DNA of 64,000 nt from Pleionea sp. CnH1-48 (GCF_024124665.1 NZ_JAMXSB010000018.1:100331-164330); one strand, 5' to 3'. Positions 35,588 through 44,912 are shown, counted from the stretch's first letter. Program-made: numbers and translations. Notes: a model not told the origin generated them from the letters alone.

Positions 35588-36082
35588 ATGAAGCCATACA
35601 TTTGCATGATCCTGGTATCGTTGATGTTCTCATCAATCGCACAGGCCACCATTAAGGCTGAATATGTTAAACCAAAAGAATATACGGACATTTACCTTTC
35701 TGGGCAACCCGCTAAGCGAGAAATTAATATGTTTATCAAGGAGATGGACAAGTTTTTTGCTAAGGAAGACAAAAAGATTTTAAAAGCAGGCCATACATTA
35801 GAGTTGCGTATTCTAGACGTTGACCGCGCTGGAGAAAGTGACATTAAGTATGCCCCTATTCATGAACCTCGACGTATTATTGAGGATGTGACTCGTGTGC
35901 GCATTGTGTTGGAGTACCGATTGCTGGATGAGTCGAATCAGGTGATTAGTCATGGAGAAGAAAAGCTTAAAGAGCTATTTACTTTAACTGGCTCACGCGC
36001 ACTAAAACGACGTCAGACCAAATTGTATTTTGAGAAGCAGCTAATCCGTGGTTGGCTAAAAACTCTTTATGATGCTCACTAA
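35588..36082 (+). CDS. DUF3016 family secreted protein
   Basis: A 164-residue protein with a signal peptide (MKPYICMILVSLMFSSIAQA). The family core is visible: ADV-type opening VKPKEYTDIYLSG, LELRILDVDRAGE and PRRIIEDVTRVRIVLEYRLLD, then ELFTLTGSR. DUF3016 proteins are periplasmic and of unknown function. AGGAG lies just upstream of the ATG. It stands alone, divergent from the histidine kinase. Confidence 0.85.
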   Translation: MKPYICMILVSLMFSSIAQATIKAEYVKPKEYTDIYLSGQPAKREINMFIKEMDKFFAKEDKKILKAGHTLELRILDVDRAGESDIKYAPIHEPRRIIEDVTRVRIVLEYRLLDESNQVISHGEEKLKELFTLTGSRALKRRQTKLYFEKQLIRGWLKTLYDAH

Positions 36083-36284
36083 GGAGTCGCAATTTACTAG
36101 AGCATTGATCCAAAAGGTAAAGGAATACCTTCGTTTTCTGCCAAATTGATAATTTACGCTGAGTTTTGCCTGTTTATCCTAAATTTATAGTCTAAATTTA
36201 AAGTAGAGCTTGATAAAAAGACAGTGTTATTGAGCAACCTGTTTTTTTATTTGTTGTTTTTGGGGAGATAAAAGGAAACCGGCT

Positions 36285-36554
36285 ATGCCAGCAAACGATA
36301 TCATCTACTTGCTACAGAGTTTTGAACAAAAGTTGGGTGAGTTGTCGATTGATGATCAACAAATTGCCAAAGAAGTTATTAACGCTCGCCAGGATATTCA
36401 AAACCTGCTTTCAAATCCAGATTCAGTACCTGAACCCGATGAATATTTTATGCAACAGCTATCGGAAGTTGCCCATCATTTTGAAGAAGACCATCCGGTG
36501 TTGACGGAGTGGGTATCAAAGCTCAGCGACTTGTTCAGTCGTATTGGGATATAA
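36285..36554 (+). CDS. DUF4404 family protein
   Basis: An 89-residue helical protein. It matches DUF4404-like sequences by LLQSFEQKLGELSIDD at the start and HHFEEDHPVLTEWVSKLSDLFSRIGI at the end. Function unknown. The 200 nt before it (36083-36284) show no gene. It is followed by the proBA leader region, which begins 48 nt after its stop. Confidence 0.8.
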   Translation: MPANDIIYLLQSFEQKLGELSIDDQQIAKEVINARQDIQNLLSNPDSVPEPDEYFMQQLSEVAHHFEEDHPVLTEWVSKLSDLFSRIGI

Positions 36555-36601
36555 CCAGTAATTATTTGTTTTCGGGGTATAGGCCATTTAATAATGGCTG
36601 T

Positions 36602-36670
36602 ATGAGTATTTTTAATTGCCAAAATTCTGTTAATGCTCCAGCTCCCGTGCCTCCCAAAGGCGGCGGGTAG
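36602..36670 (+). CDS. Putative proline leader peptide upstream of proBA (22 residues)
   Basis: ATG at 36602, TAG at 36668-36670. The peptide begins MSIFNCQN and its second half contains PAPVPP followed by KGGG. Four of its residues are Pro, using codons CCA 36638, CCC 36644, CCT 36650 and CCC 36653. The stop codon lies at the edge of a GC-rich arm that can pair with the terminator's 5' arm. The ribosome site is weak, with AGG 18 nt upstream in a small hairpin (36582-36599), which is the main argument against translation. Placement directly before proB makes a regulatory role plausible. Confidence 0.5.
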   Translation: MSIFNCQNSVNAPAPVPPKGGG

Positions 36671-36723
36671 CTTCGTATTGTATTTATAAAACCCGCAGCC
36701 TCCATGAGTCTGCGGGTTTTTTT
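36644..36723 (+). promoter_or_regulatory. Candidate proline attenuator: alternative hairpins and terminator before proB
   Basis: Arm 1 (CCCGTGCC, 36644-36651) pairs with arm 2 (GGCGGCGGG, 36659-36667) with one bulge. Arm 2 (GCGGGT, 36663-36668) can instead pair perfectly with arm 3 (ACCCGC, 36691-36696). Arm 3 (AAAACCCGCAG, 36688-36698) pairs over 11 bp with arm 4 (CTGCGGGTTTT, 36710-36720), followed by T's to 36723: a textbook terminator. Arms 2:3 and 3:4 are mutually exclusive. Arm 1 overlaps the leader's Pro codons. ProB starts 14 nt after the T run. Confidence 0.65.
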
Positions 36724-36736
36724 ATGGGTGAAAGAA

Positions 36737-37822
36737 ATGGGTAACAAGCAACGAGTGGTAATAAAAGTCGGTAGCCAGCTGTTTTGCCATCAAGATACAG
36801 AGGCTATTCAGCAGATCGCCAAACAGATAGCAAAACTTCAGCAGCGCGGTACTCAGGTTATTCTGGTTAGCTCAGGAGCGGTTGCCTGTGGCCAGGCTCG
36901 GTTATCTGAAACTGAGTTAAATCGAGAGCATGAAATGCATCGTCAAGTATTTGCTGCCGTTGGGCAAGATACGATTATGGGGCATTGGAAGCAGTATTTG
37001 CAGCAGCCATTAGCGCAGGTGCTCATTGATCGAGAGCATTTTGATCGACGGGAAGCTTACGTTAAAACACAGGCATTAATCGAAACCATGCTGGAGCATT
37101 CCATCATTCCTATCGTTAATGAAAACGATGCCGTTAATAAAGGCAGTAAAGTGGTTGGCAATAACGATAATTTAGCGGCTTTTATTGCGGCGATGTCGAA
37201 TGCTCAGGGCTTGATCTTCATTACCAATGTTGCGGCTATTTATAAGGACTATCCTCATTGTCAGCAGGCCGTCACCGAAATGGACGCTCATGACGAAAGT
37301 TTGACTCAATGGTTATCTGCAGAATGTAGCGCCATGGGAACTGGCGGCATGAAAACAAAAGTGGAAGCCGCTCGCTCGGTTGCCCGCCGAGGTATCGGCA
37401 CACTCATCACCGATGAAAAAACGGAACTCTGGTCGCGACTCAAAGGATTCCATCACACAGGAACCTTGTTAACACCAGGAAATAAAGTACTACCAGGTTA
37501 TCGCTATTGGCTCTCGGAAACATCACGCAGTTTAGGAAAAGTATTTGTTGATGATGGTGCACGGCAAGCCTTAACGCAACATGGTGCATCACTATTGTTA
37601 CCTGGTGTTCGTTCTTGCGAAGGTTCTTTTGGAACCGCTGATATTGTTGATGTGTGCGCACAACCATCTGGGCAAGTGATTGCTCGAGGAAAAATAAGGG
37701 TGGCCTCTAACACTTTATCGCAATGGCTGGCTTTATCAAAAACCGATCTATCGTTACAACACAATCAGAAATCACAAATTATTGTTCATAGAAACGATCT
37801 TGTTATCGTGGAGGGGAGTTAA
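36737..37822 (+). CDS. proB: Glutamate 5-kinase
   Basis: First step of proline synthesis: phosphorylates glutamate. It has 361 residues, close to E. coli ProB. The amino-acid kinase domain (about 5-255) shows VVIKVGSQLF, ILVSSGAVACGQARL, PIVNENDAVN and GTGGMKTKVEAA. A C-terminal PUA domain (about 275-360) follows. I chose the ATG at 36737, which lies after the terminator T run with a GGGTG site 9 nt upstream; longer in-frame starts would lie inside the terminator. It is coupled to proA 1 nt downstream. The leader suggests control by proline supply in addition to the feedback inhibition known for the family. Confidence 0.96.
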   Translation: MGNKQRVVIKVGSQLFCHQDTEAIQQIAKQIAKLQQRGTQVILVSSGAVACGQARLSETELNREHEMHRQVFAAVGQDTIMGHWKQYLQQPLAQVLIDREHFDRREAYVKTQALIETMLEHSIIPIVNENDAVNKGSKVVGNNDNLAAFIAAMSNAQGLIFITNVAAIYKDYPHCQQAVTEMDAHDESLTQWLSAECSAMGTGGMKTKVEAARSVARRGIGTLITDEKTELWSRLKGFHHTGTLLTPGNKVLPGYRYWLSETSRSLGKVFVDDGARQALTQHGASLLLPGVRSCEGSFGTADIVDVCAQPSGQVIARGKIRVASNTLSQWLALSKTDLSLQHNQKSQIIVHRNDLVIVEGS

Positions 37823-37823
37823 T

Positions 37824-39092
37824 ATGCAATCGCTTAATACCTGGCTGGCTCAATCCCGAGTTGCAGCACAACAACTAAAAACACTGAGCACTTGGCAAAA
37901 AAATCGTGTTTTACGGCGTTTAGCCGATGAACTCGAAGCGCAACAAGAAGGTATTTTGACTGCTAATAAGCAAGATATAGAGAGGGCTCAAGACAGAGGT
38001 TTAAGCGCTAGTGTTATTGAGCGCCTATTACTAACACCCGCAAGAATCAAAGCGATGGCCGAAGCCGTGCGTCAGGTTGCAACACTGGATGATCCTGTTG
38101 GGCAGTTAGTGCAACAAACTAAGCGAGATGATGGTTTGCTTATCGAGCGCAGACGAGTTCCTATTGGTGTCATTTTAATGATCTATGAATCTCGGCCCAA
38201 TGTAACTATCGATGCGGCGAGTTTAGGATTTAAATCTGGAAACGTAACTCTATTGCGAGGTGGCAGTGAATCAGTCGCCAGTAATCAATGTCTGTTGTCG
38301 TTATGGAGTCAAGTGCTTGCGGAGCTGGATTTAAATCCTGCCATGGTGCGTGGTGTTCCAGAACAATCCCATGAAATGGTTGCCACATTATTAAAGCAAG
38401 ACCGATGGATTGATCTGGTGATCCCTCGTGGTGGAAGCAATTTAATTAAAGCCGTGTCGGAACAAAGCTGTATTCCGGTATTAAAACATGACAAAGGTGT
38501 GTGTCATTGTTATGTGGATGAGTTTGCTGATTTGAATCAGGCACTAAGTATCGTAAAAGATGGAAAGTTGTCACGTCCATCGGTGTGTAATGCGCTGGAA
38601 GGTTTAGTGGTGCACAAAGCTATTGTCAATGACTTTTTGAATTTATTAACTGAGATCTGCCAGCAGCATGACTGTGAGTTAAGGATTTATCCTCATAAGG
38701 ATCTTGATAAAGGATTTAACGCAACGGCCACCCTTGATGAATTTGGTTGTGAGTATCTTGATAAAATTTTGTCCGTAAAAATCGTTGATGACGCACAGCA
38801 AGCCATTGAACATATTCGCCAATACAGCTCTTCACACACTGAAGTGGTGGTGAGTCAATCCGACTCGGTTATCAATCAATTTGTTGAGGCCATCGATAGT
38901 GCGGTGGTGATGGTCAATTGTTCATCACGCTTTTCGGACGGTGGTGAACTAGGACTTGGTGCAGAAATTGGTATCTCTACTTCCAAGTTGCATTGGTATG
39001 GCCCTATGGGACTTGAGGCTTTAACCATCCCTCGTTTTATTGTGAAAGGGCAAGGTCAGGTCCGTCATTCAGAGTCACTCAATTTGACATAA
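37824..39092 (+). CDS. proA: Gamma-glutamyl phosphate reductase
   Basis: Second step of proline synthesis: reduces glutamyl-5-phosphate to the semialdehyde with NADPH. It has 422 residues, normal length. Family blocks: PIGVILMIYESRPNVTIDAASLGFKSGN, the catalytic Cys in SRPSVCNALEGL, and SSRFSDGGELGLGAEIGIST near the end. The ATG has a very strong GGAGGGGAG site in the end of proB and starts 1 nt after its stop, so the two subunits are made together. proC is not in the window. Confidence 0.97.
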   Translation: MQSLNTWLAQSRVAAQQLKTLSTWQKNRVLRRLADELEAQQEGILTANKQDIERAQDRGLSASVIERLLLTPARIKAMAEAVRQVATLDDPVGQLVQQTKRDDGLLIERRRVPIGVILMIYESRPNVTIDAASLGFKSGNVTLLRGGSESVASNQCLLSLWSQVLAELDLNPAMVRGVPEQSHEMVATLLKQDRWIDLVIPRGGSNLIKAVSEQSCIPVLKHDKGVCHCYVDEFADLNQALSIVKDGKLSRPSVCNALEGLVVHKAIVNDFLNLLTEICQQHDCELRIYPHKDLDKGFNATATLDEFGCEYLDKILSVKIVDDAQQAIEHIRQYSSSHTEVVVSQSDSVINQFVEAIDSAVVMVNCSSRFSDGGELGLGAEIGISTSKLHWYGPMGLEALTIPRFIVKGQGQVRHSESLNLT

Positions 39093-39099
39093 GATTGTA

Positions 39100-39137
39100 A
39101 CAAAAGTGGCCCTTAAATAGGGTCATCACACTTTTGT
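39100..39137. repeat. Composite hairpin after proA
   Basis: ACAAAAGTG (39100-39108) is inverted at 39129-39137, with an inner CCC/GGG stem. There is no T run. It may protect the proBA mRNA 3' end or be a weak terminator. The rest of the 39093-39378 gap contains no convincing gene. Confidence 0.5.
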
Positions 39138-39378
39138 CCCAAAATGTCAGTGTATTTGTTTTTTATATGGTTTATATCGGTCCATCTGGATTTCAATAAT
39201 TCGAATCCTCACTTAAATCCAGCGGACCTGATGGCTTTTTATTCTGCGACCAAGGTTGATTATCAAAGCTGTCAACAAAGCCCTTGCGTGCTAAAAAATG
39301 TCGTAAAAATGCCATTTGCGCTGTGCGCGGGCTTAACTTATAGTGAGGCCAAATAAAAACAGGTAAGAGGTGTAAGGT

Positions 39379-41571
39379 GTGACCACTCAAGTATCGCGAC
39401 GTAAACTTTTAAAAACTCTTGTGATGAGTGCCAGTGCTGTTTCTTTAACAGGGTTGACCGGTTGTTTTGATTCCGATGACGATGATTTATCGTACGTTGA
39501 TGGCGCGGAGTTTTTTCCGCAAGGCTTAGCTTCAGGTGATCCTGCTGCGCAACATGTTCTCTTATGGACTCGAGTGGTTGACCCAAATGTGTCTGGTGAC
39601 ATGCGAGTAGTAGTGCAGGTTGCTAAAGATGAAAATTTCACTCAGGTAGTAGTTAATCAAACAGCCATTGCTGAACAAGATTTTGATGGGTGTTTAAAAG
39701 TGCGAGTGACGGGTCTTAGCCCATACACCCACTATTACTATCGATTCTTCTATGCCAAAGGCAATACACGTTATCGTTCAATCGTTGGCCGTACTAAAAC
39801 TGCGCCAGCACCAGATAGCGATACCCAGGTGAAGTTTGGTTTTGTGAGCTGTCAGGACATGACAGGCCGATATTTTAATAGCTACCTGGCTTTGTTAAAT
39901 GAAGATTTAGATTTCATTCTTCATCTTGGCGATTATGTTTATGAAACGACAGGCGATCCCAGCTTCCAGAATCCTAACTCCGAGCGTGCTGTGAGTTTTT
40001 CTGATGAAGCGGGCGCAATTACATTAGGCTCCGGTGATAATACCTATCACGCGGCTCAAAGCTTAAGCAACTATCGTGAACTGTACAAAACTTATCGTTC
40101 TGATTCTGTTTTACAGCAAATTCATGCTCGTTTTCCAATGATCTGTATCTGGGATGACCATGAGTTTTCTGATGATTGCTGGCAGGACAATGCGACTTAT
40201 TTTGATGGACAATCTAACGAGCAGAATCAAGACCGTCGTCGCAATGCTGAGCGTGCTTATTTTGAATTTATGCCAATTGATCAAACGCGTGGCACGGGCG
40301 CTAGCCCAATTACTGTTTCTGATGAGCAATTGTTCCCACAGGCAAAAATCTATCGCGACTTTAACTTTGGTAAGAATTTGCACATCGCTTGTGCCGACTA
40401 CCGCTCTTATCGTCCGGATCATTTGATTCCTGAAGATGCCTTCCCTGGTACTGTGGTTATGAACCGAGACGTTCTGACGATGGTTCTATCTCGTGTGGGT
40501 GTTTCTTATGACGATGTGAAGTCAAACTTCAGTCCTTATATTGATGTTGAGGCAGGTCCTTTCGCTGGCTATAAAGCGCCGTTAACACAGGTTGTGACTG
40601 CGGCTTATATGCAAGAAGGTCTTGATGCGGCAGCTGCTCAGGCCAAAGCCGTAGAGGTAGTACAGGGCGAGTTGGCGGTAACAGTAGTTAATACTTTCTT
40701 AACCCAGCTGAATGCGCAACTGCCTCCAGCACAGCAAATCCCTTTGATCAGTGATGCGGTTGCAGCAACTCTGGATGCGGGACTGGCGTTCTTTACTTTA
40801 GGCAAAACCAGTTTGTTCTCTGATCTGGGTTCGCGTTACTTTGTGCTTAAAGATACCTATGACTTATACGCGCGTTATCGTCGTGCTGCTGTTGATCGCA
40901 ATGGTGAAAATGCGTTGGGTGACGAGCAGGTGAGCTGGCTTCATCATACCTTCTCGGTAACCAATTCTAAGTGGAAGGTGTTTGCAAACTCGGTTTCATT
41001 CACACCAATGGTGTTGGATTTAAGAAATCCTGCGTTAGGCATTCCGGCACCTTTCAATCAGCGCTTCTACTTAAATGCTGATCAGTGGGATGGTTTCCCA
41101 ACCGAGAAGCAACGCATGTTGAATGATGTGTTAGGGCGTTATGACAATGTTGTGACTTTGGCTGGTGATATTCACGCTGCTTTTGCAACGGATCACGGAA
41201 ATGACGTGTTTAGCTTTACAACATCGTCGGTATCATCGGCCACATTCGGTCAGCTGATCGAAGGGGTGTTAACGACGGATCCTTTATTGAGCACGCTACC
41301 TAACCGTGATGCTTTATTGGCGATGCTTAATGACTTTCTGGTGGCGGGCAGTGTACCAGATGGAGATACAACGCCTCAGAATCGTTTTGTTGATACCACT
41401 AACCATGGTGTGGCAGTGGTCACCGTTGATTCAGATAACTTCGACGTGAGCTACAAACAGATCGCACCAGCGGATGCTCTAACTTCTCACTACAGCAATA
41501 CAAGCTTTGTGACTGACAGTGTAACGGAACGCAATTTCCGCATCGCAAACGGTCAATTAGCCGAAGTTTAA
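39379..41571 (+). CDS. PhoD-like alkaline phosphatase / phosphodiesterase, Tat lipoprotein
   Basis: A secreted metallophosphatase of 730 residues. The N-terminus is a Tat signal (SRRKLLK, residues 6-12) ending in a lipobox LTGC with Cys29, so folded export and lipid anchoring are expected. PhoD-family metal ligand blocks are present: GFVSCQDM, LHLGDYVYE, ICIWDDHEFSDD and VTLAGDIHAAF. A long insert between the DDHE and GDIH blocks makes it larger than B. subtilis PhoD. The GTG start at 39379 follows an AAGG site. It releases phosphate from organic esters. Confidence 0.92.
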   Translation: MTTQVSRRKLLKTLVMSASAVSLTGLTGCFDSDDDDLSYVDGAEFFPQGLASGDPAAQHVLLWTRVVDPNVSGDMRVVVQVAKDENFTQVVVNQTAIAEQDFDGCLKVRVTGLSPYTHYYYRFFYAKGNTRYRSIVGRTKTAPAPDSDTQVKFGFVSCQDMTGRYFNSYLALLNEDLDFILHLGDYVYETTGDPSFQNPNSERAVSFSDEAGAITLGSGDNTYHAAQSLSNYRELYKTYRSDSVLQQIHARFPMICIWDDHEFSDDCWQDNATYFDGQSNEQNQDRRRNAERAYFEFMPIDQTRGTGASPITVSDEQLFPQAKIYRDFNFGKNLHIACADYRSYRPDHLIPEDAFPGTVVMNRDVLTMVLSRVGVSYDDVKSNFSPYIDVEAGPFAGYKAPLTQVVTAAYMQEGLDAAAAQAKAVEVVQGELAVTVVNTFLTQLNAQLPPAQQIPLISDAVAATLDAGLAFFTLGKTSLFSDLGSRYFVLKDTYDLYARYRRAAVDRNGENALGDEQVSWLHHTFSVTNSKWKVFANSVSFTPMVLDLRNPALGIPAPFNQRFYLNADQWDGFPTEKQRMLNDVLGRYDNVVTLAGDIHAAFATDHGNDVFSFTTSSVSSATFGQLIEGVLTTDPLLSTLPNRDALLAMLNDFLVAGSVPDGDTTPQNRFVDTTNHGVAVVTVDSDNFDVSYKQIAPADALTSHYSNTSFVTDSVTERNFRIANGQLAEV

Positions 41572-41578
41572 ACATCCC

Positions 41579-41612
41579 AACAAGCTGCCTTTAAGGCAGC
41601 TTGTTTATTTTT
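41579..41612 (+). terminator. Terminator after phoD-like gene
   Basis: AACAAGCTGCCTT, single T, AAGGCAGCTTGTT (13-bp stem), then TATTTTTG. It starts 8 nt after the stop codon. Confidence 0.93.
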
Positions 41613-41970
41613 GTTCCCAGTCCTATTTACTTAGCTCCATTGACTCTACCCCTTTATCCAACTTCAAGGGAATGCTCTCGCTTGTTCTAAGGATATAATC
41701 AAGTACCCTTGCTTTTGTCATTGACGTATTTGTTAACAATTGTAGAGACATTGAAACAAACACTGCTCGTAAAATGTACAAAGTGCAAAATTTTCATTAA
41801 ATCTCATGGCTCAAAGCCAAGAGCGACTTGCCATCGACAAGCCGTTTGTGGTGTTATTGCTGCCTGAAAAAAATGTTTAGCTAGTTATTGCGATGCAGCA
41901 TCTCTGAAAAGGAAGCCAACGTCGCTAACGTTCGCTGTTTATCAATTACAACTAAAAGAGAAAGATAAGT
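41613..41970 (+). other. 358-nt gap upstream of the NSS transporter
   Basis: AT-rich, with only short inverted repeats (TGGCT...AGCCA near 41808-41820). It must hold the NSS promoter. No gene seen. Confidence 0.45.
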
Positions 41971-43353
41971 ATGGCTGATCGTGGTCACTTTAATTCACGC
42001 TTGGGGTTTATTCTTGCGGCGGCTGGTTCGGCCATCGGACTAGGCAATATCTGGAAGTTTCCGTTTGAAGTAGGTAATGGAGGTGGTGCCGCCTTTGTTA
42101 TCATGTATCTGTTATTTTGTTTTATCCTTTGTTTTCCTGTCATGGTGGCAGAGATCGCTATTGGACGTAAAACGCAACGTAACCCGGTAGGTGCTTTTAA
42201 AGCGCTTGGCTTTAAGAACTGGGCCATTATTGGTTATCTTGGAGTACTGGCGGGCGTTGTGATTCTCTCGTTCTATAACGTCGTTGCTGGTTGGGCATTT
42301 GGTTACTTCTTAGAGATGTTGAGCTCTAACTTTGGTATCGGCGCTCAGTTCTCTGATTTTATTAAAGACGTGACTAAAATCGGCCTTTATTCCATCTGCT
42401 TTATGATAGCGACAGCCTTCATTGTATCGAATGGTGTTGCAGGTGGTATTGAACGTGCCGCTAAAATTCTAATGCCAACATTACTGGTTCTCATCCTTGC
42501 CTTGTTGCTCTACGCGTTGACTTTGCCCAATGCGATAGAAGGTGTGAAGTTCTATCTGATCCCAGACTTTTCAAAAATCACCGGTAATGTGGTTTATTCT
42601 GCGTTAGGTCAGGCTTTCTTCTCTCTATCCTTAGGAATGGGTGCCCTAATTACCTATGGTAGTTATGTTGAGCGCAACCAAAATATCGTGGGTTCTGGCG
42701 CAATGATTACGCTAGCTGATGTTGGTATCGCCTTCTTAGCTGGCTTTATGATGTTTCCTTTTGTATTCAGTCAGGGGCTTGAGCCTAATGGCGGAGCGGG
42801 TTTGATCTTCGTGACTTTACCTGGCGTATTTGAGTCATTAGGTGGAACCATTGGTACCGTTGTGGGTTCTGTGTTCTTCTTGCTGCTGTCTTTTGCTGCT
42901 TTAACTTCGACAGTATCATTACTTGAGGTGCCTACCTCATTTGCTGTTGATGAGTTTGGTACAGAGCGTAAAAAGACGGTATGGGTTGTAGCTCTGGTTG
43001 TCTTCTTGGTAGGCATTCCTTCCATGTTATCTAATGGTTCTGTTGAGTGGTTATCGTCCTTTGTAACCTTGCCAGGACATGACAGTGCGATCAGCTTTAT
43101 GGATTTGATGGAAGATCTGGCCAGTGATACTTTCTTGCCTATTGGTGGATTCTTAATCTCAGTGTTTGCTGCCTACGTATGGCGTACCGAAAACCTGAAT
43201 GAAGAGTTGGCTGCCAGTGATGCGTCTATCAAAGACAGCTTCTTACTGAAGTACATTAATTTTGCATTACGTTTTATCTGCCCAGCTATCTTGGGTGTGA
43301 TTGCACTGGTAACGGTCCTTGATCGTTTCTTCGGTGTGAGCCTTATTGGCTAA
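41971..43353 (+). CDS. Sodium-dependent transporter, NSS (SNF) family
   Basis: A 460-residue inner-membrane symporter with about eleven helices. The first helix holds the sodium/substrate site pattern AAAGSAIGLGNIWKFPFEVG. Other family segments are GYLGVLAGVVILSFYNVVAGW and ALGQAFFSLSLGMGALITYGSY (the TM6-TM7 area). Bacterial homologues transport amino acids such as Trp, Leu or Tyr. Substrate not assignable. A terminator follows. Confidence 0.93.
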   Translation: MADRGHFNSRLGFILAAAGSAIGLGNIWKFPFEVGNGGGAAFVIMYLLFCFILCFPVMVAEIAIGRKTQRNPVGAFKALGFKNWAIIGYLGVLAGVVILSFYNVVAGWAFGYFLEMLSSNFGIGAQFSDFIKDVTKIGLYSICFMIATAFIVSNGVAGGIERAAKILMPTLLVLILALLLYALTLPNAIEGVKFYLIPDFSKITGNVVYSALGQAFFSLSLGMGALITYGSYVERNQNIVGSGAMITLADVGIAFLAGFMMFPFVFSQGLEPNGGAGLIFVTLPGVFESLGGTIGTVVGSVFFLLLSFAALTSTVSLLEVPTSFAVDEFGTERKKTVWVVALVVFLVGIPSMLSNGSVEWLSSFVTLPGHDSAISFMDLMEDLASDTFLPIGGFLISVFAAYVWRTENLNEELAASDASIKDSFLLKYINFALRFICPAILGVIALVTVLDRFFGVSLIG

Positions 43354-43361
43354 TCAGAAGT

Positions 43362-43391
43362 AAAGCAGAGCATCAAAGCTCTGCTTTTTTG
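43362..43391 (+). terminator. Terminator after the NSS transporter
   Basis: AAAGCAGAGC (43362-43371), 6-nt loop, GCTCTGCTTT (43378-43387), with T's to 43390. Only 23 nt separate it from the next gene, so it may act as partial readthrough control. Confidence 0.9.
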
Positions 43392-43413
43392 TTTATAGAC
43401 ATCTTGAGGTTTT

Positions 43414-44904
43414 ATGAGCGAATCACAGTATAAATCGCCCAGTATTATTGATGCGCTGATCCCTGTGTTGGCACTGGTTGCTATGTTGGGAACATCTGTT
43501 TGGCTATATGGCGCGGATTCATCCTATGGAGCTAATCAGATCGCATTGATTATCGCTGCGGGTATTGCGGCTTTAATTGGTATTAAAAACGGTCATGATT
43601 GGAAGGGGATAGAAGAGGGGATCGTAAAAGGTATCTCTACGGCTTTAGGCGCTATATTAATTCTTCTCGCTGTAGGCTCACTTATCGGTTCGTGGATTCT
43701 TTCTGGTACTGTGCCAACCATGATTTATTTTGGATTGCAGATACTGAATCCAACATTTTTCTATGTAGCGGCCTGTATTATATGTGCGTTAGTTTCTATC
43801 AGTATTGGTAGCTCCTGGACGACGGCGGGTACTATTGGTGTTGCCCTGATGGGGATTGCCTCTGGATTAGGGTTGTCGCCAGAGATTACAGCCGGTGCGA
43901 TTATTTCTGGTGCTTATTTTGGCGATAAGATGTCGCCTTTGTCAGATACAACCAACCTTGCGCCTGCAGTTGCCGGAACGGATCTCTTTACTCATATTCG
44001 TCACATGGCGTGGACAACGGTTCCCAGTATTATCCTGGCGATCATTATTTTTTTGGTGATTGGTATTGTTCAGACAACACCGACTTTTGATACGGATCTG
44101 AGTTCAACGTTAGGCGTTCTTGATAAGCACTTTAATATTTCTATCTGGTCATTGATTCCCTTATTTGTGGTGTTAGGGTTAGCCATAAAGAAGTTTCCTG
44201 CTTTTCCGACTATTATGATTGGTGCTTTGGTGGGGTGTGTGTTTGCCTTCTTATTGCAACCAGAAGGTATGTTGGTGTTTGCAGGCGAGTCAGATCACGG
44301 ACGCTTTGTTACTCAGCTTAATGCAGCTTGGACGTCTCTATTTAATGGTTTTAAAATCACTACCGAAAATGAAGCGGTTAATGACTTATTAAGCCGTGGC
44401 GGTATGAGCAGCATGCTGAACACCGTATGGTTGATTTTGTGTGCCTTGACCTTTGGCGCTGTGCTAGAAAAAACCGAGTTGTTACAGCGTCTAGTGATTT
44501 CTGCTCTGGCTCTGGTACATAGCACTGGTTCTCTGATTGTTACCGTTATTTGTACTTGTATCGGAACGAACGTTGTTGCTGGTGATCAGTACATTGCCAT
44601 AGTATTGCCTGGACGCATGTATAAATCGGAGTTCAAACGACGTCAATTAGATCCTAAAAACCTCTCGCGAGTGTTAGAAGATTCTGCAACCATTACGTCG
44701 CCCTTGATTCCATGGAATACGTGTGGCGCTTATATGGCTGGTACTTTAGGCGTTGCTACACTGGCTTATTTACCTTTCTGTTTCTTTAACCTGATTAACC
44801 CAGTGATTTCTATTATCTACGGCTTATACAATTTTAAGATTGAAAAGCTAGAAGATATTCAGGATATGGAAAACACTCAGAAATTGGCGACATCAGAAGC
44901 CTAA
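43414..44904 (+). CDS. nhaC: NhaC family Na+/H+ antiporter
   Basis: A 496-residue inner-membrane antiporter with about twelve helices. NhaC family blocks: SIGSSWTTAGTIGVALMGIA, AYFGDKMSPLSDTTNLAPAVAGTDLFTH, and near the end NVVAGDQYIAIVLPGRMY and LEDSATITSPLIPWNTCGAYMAGTLGV. NhaC proteins export sodium and can exchange other solutes. It lies immediately after an NSS sodium symporter, which would fit a sodium-cycling pair, although a terminator lies between them. Confidence 0.92.
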   Translation: MSESQYKSPSIIDALIPVLALVAMLGTSVWLYGADSSYGANQIALIIAAGIAALIGIKNGHDWKGIEEGIVKGISTALGAILILLAVGSLIGSWILSGTVPTMIYFGLQILNPTFFYVAACIICALVSISIGSSWTTAGTIGVALMGIASGLGLSPEITAGAIISGAYFGDKMSPLSDTTNLAPAVAGTDLFTHIRHMAWTTVPSIILAIIIFLVIGIVQTTPTFDTDLSSTLGVLDKHFNISIWSLIPLFVVLGLAIKKFPAFPTIMIGALVGCVFAFLLQPEGMLVFAGESDHGRFVTQLNAAWTSLFNGFKITTENEAVNDLLSRGGMSSMLNTVWLILCALTFGAVLEKTELLQRLVISALALVHSTGSLIVTVICTCIGTNVVAGDQYIAIVLPGRMYKSEFKRRQLDPKNLSRVLEDSATITSPLIPWNTCGAYMAGTLGVATLAYLPFCFFNLINPVISIIYGLYNFKIEKLEDIQDMENTQKLATSEA

Positions 44905-44912
44905 TCATTATT

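Noticed and set aside
36562..36747. Minus-strand frame across the proB leader
   Set aside because: It reads antisense through the terminator and attenuator arms; the plus-strand leader and hairpins explain the sequence better.
39144..39356. Plus-strand frame between proA and the phosphatase gene
   Set aside because: No ribosome site, no recognisable family and frequent rare codons; treated as non-coding.
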